Origin: Thalassolituus maritimus
GTDB lineage: Bacteria > Pseudomonadota > Gammaproteobacteria > Pseudomonadales > Oceanobacteraceae
Direction of reading: 5' to 3'
DNA length: 35,977 nt
NCBI GenBank assembly: GCA_913019975.1
Contig: CAJWBH010000025.1
Span: forward strand, 1 to 35,977
Below, piece by piece: positions 1-7,215 of this stretch. The notes under the pieces were generated by a model. The model was not told the origin of the DNA and did no database searches. It saw only the letters and a program-made list of their open reading frames with translations. How positions within the stretch are numbered: the first letter of the stretch is position 1; every line of letters begins with the position of its first letter. The position numbers were made by a program, and so were the translations under genes.

Positions 1-22
1 ACGAGCCTCAGATGAGGCTCGT
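1..22. terminator. Perfect inverted repeat, possible terminator
   Basis: Ten-base arms ACGAGCCTCA and TGAGGCTCGT flank a two-base centre, so the RNA would form a strong hairpin with a short loop. It lies about 80 bases beyond the stop of the anti-sigma gene on the minus strand. It could end that transcript, or one from a gene left of the window. The bases left of position 1, which would show a U-run for the minus strand, are not visible. On the plus side only a weak TATAT follows. Confidence 0.4.
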
Positions 23-103
23 TATATGATCCCAAAACTGTGGGACAGCAGTGGCGCCTTGTGCCGGCTTTTTTTTGCGCCTTAGTCAGCCTTCTGCTTA
101 AAA

Positions 104-811
104 CTACAGAATCGTTAATCCAGTCACGTACAGAACTTCGCCCGGTGCTCCGGTAACAGAACCGCCCGGCGCCTCAAGACTGACGGCGACCGCTTTAATG
201 GCAATGTCGTGGGTATTCACCGCAAGGGCCCGCGTAATACGTCCGCTTTCTGGCATCAGACCCAGCGATACTGGCGCGCTGCCATCTTCGGGCACAATCC
301 AGAGTTCATAATCATGCTGATCCGATGTTTCCACGGCAGCTGTTGCCTGTACGGTCAGTTCATTACCGGCGACTTCCATCAACCACAGAGGCTGGTCATC
401 CTGCGTAAACACAGCAACCTGCTCGATCATAGTTTCTGGTACGACTCCAGGCACAACGGTTGGATCTGGGCGCATCAGGAACACGCCGATTAACAACACT
501 GCGGCAGTCGCAAAGCCACCAGCCCAGGCCATCACGCCTTTGCCCGGAGGCTCGTCATTGGCGGCAGTCTGTGTTGTATCAATAAAGCCGATACGACGAC
601 TGATTTCCTGCCACACACGCTCAGGGGGCTGTTGGTCTTCGACTCTGGCATTCATGGGCGCCAGTAGCTGCTCCCAATGCCATACTCGCTCACGTACTTT
701 CTGGTAGGCCTGCATCAGACGCACAAAGCGGCGACGAGCCTGGCCCTGCATGGTACCCATGACATAATCTGCAGCGAGTGCATCAATACGTTCGTCGTTT
801 AAATAATTCAT
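104..811 (-). CDS. RskA-type membrane anti-sigma factor
   Basis: A 235-residue protein with the layout of anti-sigma-K (RskA) factors. The N-terminal cytoplasmic helical part includes an LAADYVMGT segment near residues 12-20, typical of the sigma-binding region. One transmembrane helix follows at about 94-113, then a periplasmic C-terminal RskA domain. No HxxxCxxC zinc motif is present, so this is not a ZAS-type anti-sigma factor. Its start overlaps the stop of the upstream ECF sigma gene by ATGA, which indicates translational coupling and matched production. The expected role is to hold that sigma factor at the inner membrane until an envelope signal triggers proteolysis. The signal and target genes are unknown. 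The DUF4331/HupE genes 1.9-5.9 kb away are the nearest plausible envelope targets, but this is inference. Confidence 0.85.
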   Translation of the reverse strand: MNYLNDERIDALAADYVMGTMQGQARRRFVRLMQAYQKVRERVWHWEQLLAPMNARVEDQQPPERVWQEISRRIGFIDTTQTAANDEPPGKGVMAWAGGFATAAVLLIGVFLMRPDPTVVPGVVPETMIEQVAVFTQDDQPLWLMEVAGNELTVQATAAVETSDQHDYELWIVPEDGSAPVSLGLMPESGRITRALAVNTHDIAIKAVAVSLEAPGGSVTGAPGEVLYVTGLTIL

Positions 812-1344
812 TCTTCAAGACACCTCTTCAGACGTTGAAGGCCGCGCCGTATCCAACTCTTCACGGTACCCAATGGCGTTCCCGTGTGGGCCTGAATTTC
901 CGCGTGCGTCATGCCACGATAATAAGCCAGGTGAATATACTGCAGATCATGGGTTTCCAGCGTTTGCATACAACGCTCCAGAGCCTGATTGTCAGGATCC
1001 TCTGGTTGCTCCGGGGCAATCAGTTCCGGGGCACCCTCTTCATCGAGAGAATCCTGTCGGTCCTCCTTTGCGCTCTTTGACCTCAGCAGATCGATACATC
1101 GATAACGCACGATACTGCTCATCCAGGTCATGACACTGCCACGCCCCTGATGATAATCCGCGGCGTTATGCCAGATTTTGACAAATGCTTCCTGTAGGGC
1201 TTCTTCGGCCCGCTCAGGCGAGCGCATCAACTGCATGGCGACGCCATACAGTTTGGGCCCGGTCGCCTGGTACAGTTCTTCGAACGCTGGCCGCTCACCG
1301 CGAGCCACCGCTCTGATGAGCTGTAGCTGAAACTCTGGATCCAT
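808..1344 (-). CDS. ECF-type sigma-70 family RNA polymerase sigma factor
   Basis: A 178-residue sigma factor with only regions 2 and 4. Region 2 spans about 20-90, including the RAEEALQEAFVKIW helix and the RYRCIDLLR segment used in -10 recognition. Region 4 spans about 119-172, with helix-turn-helix GMTHAEIQAHTG...GTVKSWIRRGLQRL. The linker is acidic (about 95-118). The start is supported by an AAAGGAG ribosome site six to seven bases upstream. The next gene, an RskA-type anti-sigma factor, overlaps its stop by four bases, the usual operon for SigK/RpoE-like pairs. Expected role: directs core RNA polymerase to stress promoters when released from the anti-sigma factor. The ECF subgroup and recognised promoter could not be assigned, and no convincing self-promoter was identified in 1345-1522. 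Confidence 0.9.
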   Translation of the reverse strand: MDPEFQLQLIRAVARGERPAFEELYQATGPKLYGVAMQLMRSPERAEEALQEAFVKIWHNAADYHQGRGSVMTWMSSIVRYRCIDLLRSKSAKEDRQDSLDEEGAPELIAPEQPEDPDNQALERCMQTLETHDLQYIHLAYYRGMTHAEIQAHTGTPLGTVKSWIRRGLQRLKRCLEE

Positions 1345-1522
1345 ACAGAATAACTCCTTTGATGATAGTTATGACTATATACGGATAGCTCCGTCATTCA
1401 GATTAGATGGCATTTACGCACCGTGCCTGATGATGATTCATATCAAGGTTTCAGGTTACCCCGGGTGTATTCTGAGAGATAGGGACTTATAGGTTCTGAC
1501 AGACCCAATATAGGGAGAAAGT

Positions 1523-1843
1523 ATGAACATTGAGAAAATACGCATCGACCTTCTTGACCGCCTAGAGGCACTCGAAACGCGTTCAGATAAAGCCTCACGT
1601 CACGCCAGTCATCGAGACGGACCTCTGTCTGCTGACTTCAAAGAGCAAGCGACGGAGTCCGCCAATGACGAAGTCCTTAGCGTTATCGCTGACGAGGCGC
1701 TGCATGAAGCGGATCACATACGTGATGCCCTGAAGCGCATCGCCCTTGGTCAATACGGCATCTGTGACCAGTGTGGCGATCAGATTACCGAAGCTCGCCT
1801 GATCGCCGTTCCTTACAGCACACGCTGCATTGAGTGCGCGTGA
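1523..1843 (+). CDS. Short DksA/TraR-family C4 zinc-finger protein
   Basis: A 106-residue protein with an N-terminal coiled coil and a C-terminal C4 zinc finger (Cys81, Cys84, Cys102, Cys105; CxxC-x17-CxxC). At the coiled-coil tip the segment DFKEQAT (38-44) lines up with the DxxDxA tip by which DksA acts in the RNA polymerase secondary channel, with the second Asp changed to Glu. DksA proper is about 150 residues, so this is a short paralogue of the TraR/YbiI kind. It is probably an RNA polymerase modulator, but no function is proven for this type. The ribosome site is AGGGAG seven bases before ATG. It is transcribed toward the HupE-like gene, with only 17 bases between the two stop codons. 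Confidence 0.85.
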   Translation: MNIEKIRIDLLDRLEALETRSDKASRHASHRDGPLSADFKEQATESANDEVLSVIADEALHEADHIRDALKRIALGQYGICDQCGDQITEARLIAVPYSTRCIECA

Positions 1844-1860
1844 GATGTCTCTGACCTTGG

Positions 1861-2964
1861 TCAGATCCGCGCTAACACCCAGTAACTTCCAAGCGCAGCC
1901 AGTGCCGCCGAAAGGTACCGCACCAGCACCTGACGATACCAGCTCAGGCGGCGCAGGCTAATCAAAATCGGCATAACCAACAGCGTAATTGCAACCTGCC
2001 CTGCCTCAACACCTAGGTTAAAGCCAAACAAGGCCCAGGCTATGTTGCCTGTCCCCGTCGTCAGTTCACCAAGCACACTGGCAAAGCCGAAACCGTGTAC
2101 CAGACCAAACAGGAATACGACGACCGCACTGGCTGGTAAGTAAGGGCGAAGGTTATGCAACGCTGCAACCACCACAGACGCAGCGATGATCAGCTCAACC
2201 CAATAACCGGGTAGTGCTAACCACCCCAAGGCACTGGCACTCAGAGTCAGTGAATGGGCAATGGTAAAGGTAGTTACGTACAGCAGAGCGGTTTTAACAC
2301 AGGTCCGCACATCTGCTGCTGGTTGCCAGTCTTTCTTCTGTTGCACCAGAACTGAGACCAACAGCAAGGTGAGCAGGAAAGCTACGTGGTCAGGGCCAAG
2401 CAGAATATGAATGATGCCCTGAACGAAAAACTCAGAAAACGTCTGCTGGTTCAGCTGTGCAGTCGTCATTTCCGGGTTAATAGAAAAACTACCTGAGGAT
2501 TCCAGCACCCCCTGACGAGTCAGGTCACCAGACGAGAGATCCCACAATAAACGGTGTTCAGGAAGCAGTGAAAATAATCCGGTATATGACACTTCGACGC
2601 GTCCTTCAGAGGCACATACATACGTCACAGGAACAATCGCCGAGGCCATAACGCCGCGAGCATTATTAAACCTCAGAGGAACATTGAACTGTGGGGTGCA
2701 CGCTTCGCCCCCCTGCTGAACCTTGAGATGTCGGCCGACATAAGCCCGGATCTCCGGTGTCATGGCCTTCACTTCTCCCCAGAGGAGTTCACCATCGCGA
2801 TTCTGATCCAGCCGCAGGCTTTGCTCAAGGTCAATCAACTGCCATTGAACCGAGCCACGCAATCCATCCGTTGTTTCTTTGAGTGTCAGTAGTGCAGTGC
2901 TGCTTTGATGAGCAAAAGCCATCGTTGGTAACAGAGCCAGAACCAGGAGAATAAAACGTCTCAT
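1861..2964 (-). CDS. HupE/UreJ-type membrane protein with periplasmic EF-hand-like domain
   Basis: A 367-residue protein. A signal peptide (about 1-18, ending AFA) would leave His19 as the mature N-terminus. A periplasmic domain of about 150 residues follows, carrying one canonical 12-residue EF-hand-like loop (Asp53, Asn55, Asp57, Gly58, Glu64) and two cysteines (89, 117). About six membrane helices come after this (from about 177), with conserved polar residues inside them: His186, Asp192-His193, His237, His270 and His290. The motifs GPDHVAFLL and FLFGLVHGFGFA mark the HupE/UreJ_2 family. HupE and UreJ are thought to move nickel or cobalt, but this branch has no assigned substrate. The start overlaps the TPR gene by ATGA, so the two proteins are probably made together. 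Confidence 0.8.
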   Translation of the reverse strand: MRRFILLVLALLPTMAFAHQSSTALLTLKETTDGLRGSVQWQLIDLEQSLRLDQNRDGELLWGEVKAMTPEIRAYVGRHLKVQQGGEACTPQFNVPLRFNNARGVMASAIVPVTYVCASEGRVEVSYTGLFSLLPEHRLLWDLSSGDLTRQGVLESSGSFSINPEMTTAQLNQQTFSEFFVQGIIHILLGPDHVAFLLTLLLVSVLVQQKKDWQPAADVRTCVKTALLYVTTFTIAHSLTLSASALGWLALPGYWVELIIAASVVVAALHNLRPYLPASAVVVFLFGLVHGFGFASVLGELTTGTGNIAWALFGFNLGVEAGQVAITLLVMPILISLRRLSWYRQVLVRYLSAALAALGSYWVLARI

Positions 2965-4040
2965 AGCAGGTCTCCCTGTGCAGCAACATAATGATTTTTC
3001 TGTGCGTTATTTACTTGCGACAACCAGCTCAGATTACGCTCTTCAGCGTTTTTTCCAACGGTTGAGAAATACAGAGAAATCAACTCTGAGTAATTCTGAT
3101 CACGGCGTTTTATGCGTTGGCTGATACGCTCTTCGGCATAATCTCTCCAATACAACTCAGCGCTGCCGATCTGTTGCTCTGCGCGTGCAAGTTGAACAAT
3201 TAATGCATCGTCCGGATAATTGGCAAAACCATAGTCCCGTAAGAGGGCCATGACTTTTTCAGGTTGTTTATTTCGCAGCAACGCTTCGCTGCGGTGTACC
3301 AGGTCAGCAACGCTAAGGAGCTCGTCGTCTGACCATTGCTCATAAAGTGCTTCAACTTCAGCGTACTTTCCTTCGTTAAGATAGCTTTTGCTTTTCTGGT
3401 AAAGCGCCCAGGCTGAGAGACTACGCCCTTGTGGTGAGTTGTCATGACTCAGTCGCTTGAGCAGTGAAGTCAGGATACCGTGGCCTGCTGACCCCGCCGT
3501 GCTTTGCAAGCCGATACTACAAACGGCGGCGAGATCTGATTGCTCCAACATAAGAGAAACGCAAGCTTCTCGTGCCGCTTTCTCTTGATTCTGCTCACCA
3601 TATACCTGTGCCATCATCAGGCGTGCACTGCTGTAATACGCGGAGTCGGAATCGATTTTCTGAAGCAAACTTGCAGCCCGGGAAAATTCATGGCGATGTT
3701 GTAAAAGCCGGGCTCGATAATAAGTCAGCTCATCCGCAGGCACGTCAGACACTGCGCCACTTTCAGACTCAAGGCCATCCATCAGAACGTAAATACGATC
3801 ATACCGCCATGATTCACCAGGCTTGTCGGCATGCTCAAAATGCTTTTTTATTTCATCCATGCGTTGTGCATGTGTTTGAGGCAGTGGCTTCAGTTCTTCT
3901 TTACTCCAACGAGCGACGACCATGTTGTCGTCAGGTTCAGACCAGGAAACATCAGCCAATGCCGGAGTGGCGAGAACAGGCAGTAGAATAACCGTCTTAG
4001 AAATACCGAAACAAAGATTCTTTAGTAAGCCACTGAACAT
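2961..4040 (-). CDS. TPR-like periplasmic protein of unknown function
   Basis: A 359-residue protein with a signal peptide (about 1-29, ending ATPALA) followed by helical repeats. At least four TPR-like helix pairs can be seen: about 104-131 (ELTYYRARLLQHRHEFSRAA), 136-162, 207-235 (SAWALYQKSKSYLNEGKYAE) and 242-270. The fold suggests a scaffold for protein contacts in the periplasm, and no catalytic motif was recognised. It lies directly upstream of, and overlaps, the HupE-like gene, and sits 35 bases beyond a terminator following the lipoprotein gene. The ribosome site before this ATG is weak. A later start would remove the signal peptide, so the long form is kept. It may serve the neighbouring membrane protein (inference). 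Confidence 0.65.
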   Translation of the reverse strand: MFSGLLKNLCFGISKTVILLPVLATPALADVSWSEPDDNMVVARWSKEELKPLPQTHAQRMDEIKKHFEHADKPGESWRYDRIYVLMDGLESESGAVSDVPADELTYYRARLLQHRHEFSRAASLLQKIDSDSAYYSSARLMMAQVYGEQNQEKAAREACVSLMLEQSDLAAVCSIGLQSTAGSAGHGILTSLLKRLSHDNSPQGRSLSAWALYQKSKSYLNEGKYAEVEALYEQWSDDELLSVADLVHRSEALLRNKQPEKVMALLRDYGFANYPDDALIVQLARAEQQIGSAELYWRDYAEERISQRIKRRDQNYSELISLYFSTVGKNAEERNLSWLSQVNNAQKNHYVAAQGDLL

Positions 4041-4078
4041 AATATTTTACCCGATTAATTATCTATCCTTCTGGTGAG

Positions 4079-4105
4079 AAAAAACGGGGCTGCAGAACAG
4101 CCCCG
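4079..4105 (-). terminator. Rho-independent terminator inside the DUF4331 cluster
   Basis: On the minus strand the arms CGGGGCTG and CAGCCCCG close over a five-base loop and are followed by six Ts. It lies just after the lipoprotein stop and before the TPR start, so it splits the cluster into DUF4331-lipoprotein (upstream) and TPR-HupE (downstream, by read-through or from a promoter not identified in the 38 bases between). Confidence 0.85.
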
Positions 4106-4110
4106 AAAGG

Positions 4111-4368
4111 TTACTCACCCCCAGTGAGATACGAGAAAGAGAACTCGTCTGCGTCATCAACAATTTCAAGGTCGTTAATTTTTACTGGCTCTGAATTTTC
4201 AGACGCCATAAAAATATCATCGACCAGTTCTGTCAGCAGAACTTCAGTCTGCTCAGCAACACCGTCATCAAGATCAGGAAGATCGACGGTCGAATTGTTG
4301 TTGCTGCTGTCAGAGCATGCACTTAACAGTACGATGCTCCCAATCATTAATAAGTGATGCGTTTTCAT
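4111..4368 (-). CDS. Small acidic lipoprotein
   Basis: An 85-residue protein with a lipoprotein signal peptide and a lipobox LSAC that places lipidation on Cys18. Ser follows at +2, which favours the outer membrane. The mature part is short, rich in Asp and Glu, and begins with a Ser/Asn linker. No known domain was recognised. A strong AAGGAG ribosome site precedes the ATG. The gene starts 30 bases after the DUF4331 stop, and the terminator after it closes this transcript. It probably works with the DUF4331 protein (inference from operon only). Confidence 0.7.
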   Translation of the reverse strand: MKTHHLLMIGSIVLLSACSDSSNNNSTVDLPDLDDGVAEQTEVLLTELVDDIFMASENSEPVKINDLEIVDDADEFSFSYLTGGE

Positions 4369-4398
4369 ATAACACTCCTTACTTCACAGTTGCTGGCC

Positions 4399-5928
4399 TT
4401 AAGGGTTTACTGAACCTGCAAGCGGCGTCAGCAAGTATGGGAAGGTGTCGCTGACATAAGTCGAATCGATCGGAGCCAGGTCAGAGAAAGGCTGGTCACC
4501 CGTTGGCGCATCAGCTGGCTCACATAGACCCAGATCATCTGTCGCATTGCCGTCACCATCGAGGTCGACTGGATGACACAGAGCGCCCATCACGACACGT
4601 AGTGCAATATCCACAACATCATCACCCGGGCGACGACCATTCGGGAAGCCCGCCAGGTCTCCGGCAACGACACCAAACGCGCTCTGATCAGCTGATGCTG
4701 TCGCGGCGATACCAGTGTTCAGACGTACCATCTCAGAAGCGGTAACCGTCGACTGCTGGTTCACACCAGGGAAGCCGGTCAGGAACGCAGTAACGAGGTC
4801 GGTACGCGGAATATTCGATGGAGCAATGTTGTCTGATGCACCCAGCGCGTCACGGAACAGAATGTCCAGCAAAGCAGGCAGGGTTGGATGAGTCACGTAA
4901 TCTGCGAACTGACCATCGTCTTTAGGCTCAGAGGCGTTAAAGGTGTCTTTATCGCTCAGACCAATGACAACTTCGTTCACCAGCGGCATACCCAGGCGTG
5001 ATACCTGAGTCCAGGCACCGCCATTGACTTCTGGCTTAGCGAAAGATGCTTCTGGATTAAGAATACGAGCCTGCTGCTGGCTGGCGCTGGTCCAGGCACC
5101 AATCACACCGTTACCAGACCCAGTGACACACGAGATCGGTACTTCCAGAGCAATAGAGGTGACGTTTTTATCTGCCAGATCGTCGTTTGCATCGTCCTGT
5201 GCACTGCCATCACCATCGAGAGGGACGTAATTCACGAGGTCGAATGTTTTACCCAGATTCACGACGAACGGGTCTTTACGCTGGCCAACAAATACCTTAC
5301 CGCCCGCGTCACATCCAGGAATAGTCAGGTCGTGTACAAAACCGCCTGCGTAAGCCTCATAGTCGGTAAATGACTTCTCACCAATATTGTCGAGTGGCTT
5401 AGTAAAAGTCGCTTCACCAGAGCCATCGGTCAGGCTGATTGCAGAACCAGTACGACGATCGCCGCTGACTTTTTTGATGCTGTAGGTTTCGTAGAAGTTG
5501 GCGCTGCCATCGGTATCAACGTTGCCGAAGTTTTTCAGAGGAATGGCGACGCTTTTCTGATTCTCGCCTTCGCCAATCGGCAGAGCGACACCGCTTCCCA
5601 TAGCACCCAGCATCTGCTGAAAACGGAACTGGAAAGTAATGTCTTCAACGGCATCCCCATCATTATCGATGTGAATCTCGTACAGAGCATTCGGGTCCAT
5701 CGCGAAGTAATTAGGGCCGCCATAGGCGTCCTGCAGCGGGATATAGTTCGCAACCAGAGTCACGTAGTTTTCACGCCCGGTTTCATAACTGCGGAACGCA
5801 TAGAAGTCCGTAGAATCAATGGCCGGCAGGCGGGTGACGTTTGGTGCTTCTCGGTGACTCGAAGCGCTTGCATTCATAGCTGTCAGCGCGGTAATCGCAC
5901 CGAGCAGAAGTGTGGCGTGCGTTTTCAT
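4399..5928 (-). CDS. DUF4331 secreted protein
   Basis: A 509-residue exported protein recognised as DUF4331 from the SSHREAP motif right after the signal peptide (cleavage after ASA, residues 20-22), the DSTDFYAF segment and the GFPNGRRPGDDVVDIALR stretch near 427-444. It contains several Asp/Gly loops resembling calcium sites: DNDGDAVED (88-96), DTDG near 138, DGDG near 238 and DLDGDGNATDD (455-465). Four cysteines could form disulfides. I chose ATG at 5928 because GGGAG lies eight bases upstream and the signal peptide then starts with MKTH, as in the next gene. An upstream start would add nine residues. The family's biochemical role is unknown. The protein heads the lipoprotein-TPR-HupE cluster. 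Confidence 0.85.
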   Translation of the reverse strand: MKTHATLLLGAITALTAMNASASSHREAPNVTRLPAIDSTDFYAFRSYETGRENYVTLVANYIPLQDAYGGPNYFAMDPNALYEIHIDNDGDAVEDITFQFRFQQMLGAMGSGVALPIGEGENQKSVAIPLKNFGNVDTDGSANFYETYSIKKVSGDRRTGSAISLTDGSGEATFTKPLDNIGEKSFTDYEAYAGGFVHDLTIPGCDAGGKVFVGQRKDPFVVNLGKTFDLVNYVPLDGDGSAQDDANDDLADKNVTSIALEVPISCVTGSGNGVIGAWTSASQQQARILNPEASFAKPEVNGGAWTQVSRLGMPLVNEVVIGLSDKDTFNASEPKDDGQFADYVTHPTLPALLDILFRDALGASDNIAPSNIPRTDLVTAFLTGFPGVNQQSTVTASEMVRLNTGIAATASADQSAFGVVAGDLAGFPNGRRPGDDVVDIALRVVMGALCHPVDLDGDGNATDDLGLCEPADAPTGDQPFSDLAPIDSTYVSDTFPYLLTPLAGSVNP

Positions 5929-6011
5929 AACTGCTCCCGATTTCAGGTTAAACACTTAATGTGTATTTACCTGTACGGGGCAGCTCAGAAACTGGATGTG
6001 ATTTTTTTCAA

Positions 6012-6063
6012 AAAAGTTCGTTTTTACCTCAGACCTACTCCTGTACCTACTACACGAACTTTT
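6012..6063 (-). terminator. Inverted repeat with long loop after the OsmC gene
   Basis: Ten-base perfect arms AAAAGTTCGT (6012-6021) and ACGAACTTTT (6054-6063) enclose a 32-base loop. The right arm overlaps the OsmC stop codon. Read on the minus strand, the far arm ends in six Ts, so it could act as a terminator between OsmC and DUF4331. The loop carries a seven-base direct repeat ACCTACT (6033-6039 and 6045-6051, period 12), so a protein-binding site before the DUF4331 operon is an alternative. Confidence 0.45.
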
Positions 6064-6496
6064 AATAAACAGGCTCGAGAACAACCTCTGAGAGCACCGA
6101 ATTAGCGACGAAACAATGCTCATGCGCCTTACCATGCATGGCATCGATGGCTGCCTGATCCGGCACCTTATCACCACCAAACTGCACGCATGGCCGGAGG
6201 ATCAGGGTGGCAATGTAGAATTTGCCATCTTCCCTTTGTGCCAGCACAGCTTCGGCATCATCGTGATATGACTCAACAATTAAGCGCTTTTTAGCCGCCA
6301 ACGCGAGGAAGGTTTGCATATGGCAGCTCGACATAGCCGCCGCCAGCATCTGCTCCGGGTCAGCACCGAAATCATTACCAGCGCCGCCGGCAGGCAGGTG
6401 AACTTGCGACTTGAAAGCGATATCGTGTCGTCGTTCAAAGCCCTCGTGACTGAATTCGCCGTCTTTCTTCCAGGTGACAGATACTTTGTGTTCCAT
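6062..6496 (-). CDS. OsmC-family protein (peroxide/thiol stress)
   Basis: A 144-residue OsmC/Ohr-fold protein. The two redox cysteines expected of the family are present: Cys58 in MSSCHMQTFLAL at the start of the central helix and Cys128 in HEHCFVANS. OsmC and Ohr proteins reduce organic peroxides, and some also handle persulfides. The sequence resembles the YhfA/OsmC side rather than classical Ohr, so the substrate is open. The ribosome site AGGAG precedes the ATG by about ten bases. It lies 42 bases downstream of the DUF3365 haem protein and is probably co-transcribed with it. Confidence 0.85.
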   Translation of the reverse strand: MEHKVSVTWKKDGEFSHEGFERRHDIAFKSQVHLPAGGAGNDFGADPEQMLAAAMSSCHMQTFLALAAKKRLIVESYHDDAEAVLAQREDGKFYIATLILRPCVQFGGDKVPDQAAIDAMHGKAHEHCFVANSVLSEVVLEPVY

Positions 6497-6538
6497 CTCT
6501 CTAAGCTCCTGTTACTGACTATCAGAACTCCGGACGAG

Positions 6539-7162
6539 TTACTGCTTTTCAAAGGTGTAAGTCAGAGTGAACGCCCCACGCAGGTCGCCAGGCTGATAAC
6601 CCCGCGCATTGTCCTCTGGATAAAGCTCGCTGAGACGGGTAGCTACCGGCTCAGCCAGCTGCTCACCATGACAGACCACGCAGGGCCCTCCGACAGGAAT
6701 GGCCTTCATATAACGAAAGGTACCGCCCTCACGCGAAGAGGCCTCCATGGTCGCCAGCGGTTCACCGGCGGCTGCACGTTGCGCGAAGGAGTTAAGCACG
6801 GCGGACTCCCATGCATCCGGCGCGTTATTCGGGTTACGGAGTTTCTCCGATGTCCGGCCAACCTCCCAACCATCTTTGCTGTGTGCTGCAGCAATATCTG
6901 GTGCCTCGGTATTGCAGAGCTGGATTGCCGCCAGAGGTCCTTCGGACTTCATGCCTTGCATCAGGGTTTCTTTCAGGCCCTGTGCAAAGGCTTTTGTCTG
7001 AGCCCGCGCTTCGACCACCATATAATCTTCTGAGACATCACCAGCGGGACCATCAGACTGCACACTGACACTGCTTAACAGGCCGATAGCCGACAGCAGC
7101 AAAGGTAGTAGAATTTCATTTTTCGATGCTTTTTTAAATGCGCTTTTCGATCTGCTAGCCAT
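6539..7162 (-). CDS. DUF3365 (Tll0287-like) c-type haem protein
   Basis: A 207-residue membrane-anchored protein. An N-terminal hydrophobic helix (about 16-34) acts as signal or anchor, followed by a DUF3365 sensor-like domain. A haem c site CVVCH (161-165) lies near the C-terminus, and the family end motif GDLRGAFTLTYTF follows. Related proteins (cyanobacterial Tll0287 and input domains of some sensor kinases) bind haem covalently and are proposed redox or gas sensors. There is no kinase or output domain here, so it is a stand-alone haem domain. ATG at 7162 is preferred; a GTG four codons earlier (7174) is possible, and neither has a strong ribosome site. It lies between rhodanese and OsmC genes, suggesting periplasmic redox work. 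Confidence 0.8.
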   Translation of the reverse strand: MASRSKSAFKKASKNEILLPLLLSAIGLLSSVSVQSDGPAGDVSEDYMVVEARAQTKAFAQGLKETLMQGMKSEGPLAAIQLCNTEAPDIAAAHSKDGWEVGRTSEKLRNPNNAPDAWESAVLNSFAQRAAAGEPLATMEASSREGGTFRYMKAIPVGGPCVVCHGEQLAEPVATRLSELYPEDNARGYQPGDLRGAFTLTYTFEKQ

Positions 7163-7215
7163 AATGACACCCACTGATTCAGAAAGAGAAAATACTATTT
7201 TTGCTGACTGCTTTT

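Noticed and set aside
1850-1865. Palindrome TCTGACC-TT-GGTCAGA between the DksA-like and HupE-like genes.
   Set aside because: Seven-base arms with no T-run and overlap with the HupE stop codon; too weak to call a terminator.
1448-5950. The ten bases TAACCTGAAA occur on the minus strand before the sigma gene (about 1448-1457) and before the DUF4331 start (about 5941-5950).
   Set aside because: The copy before DUF4331 is only 13-22 bases from its ATG and cannot be a -35 of that gene, so a shared ECF promoter is not supported.
6314-7033. Open frame of 239 codons on the plus strand across the OsmC and DUF3365 genes.
   Set aside because: It lies antisense to two well-supported genes and has no recognisable domain or ribosome site.
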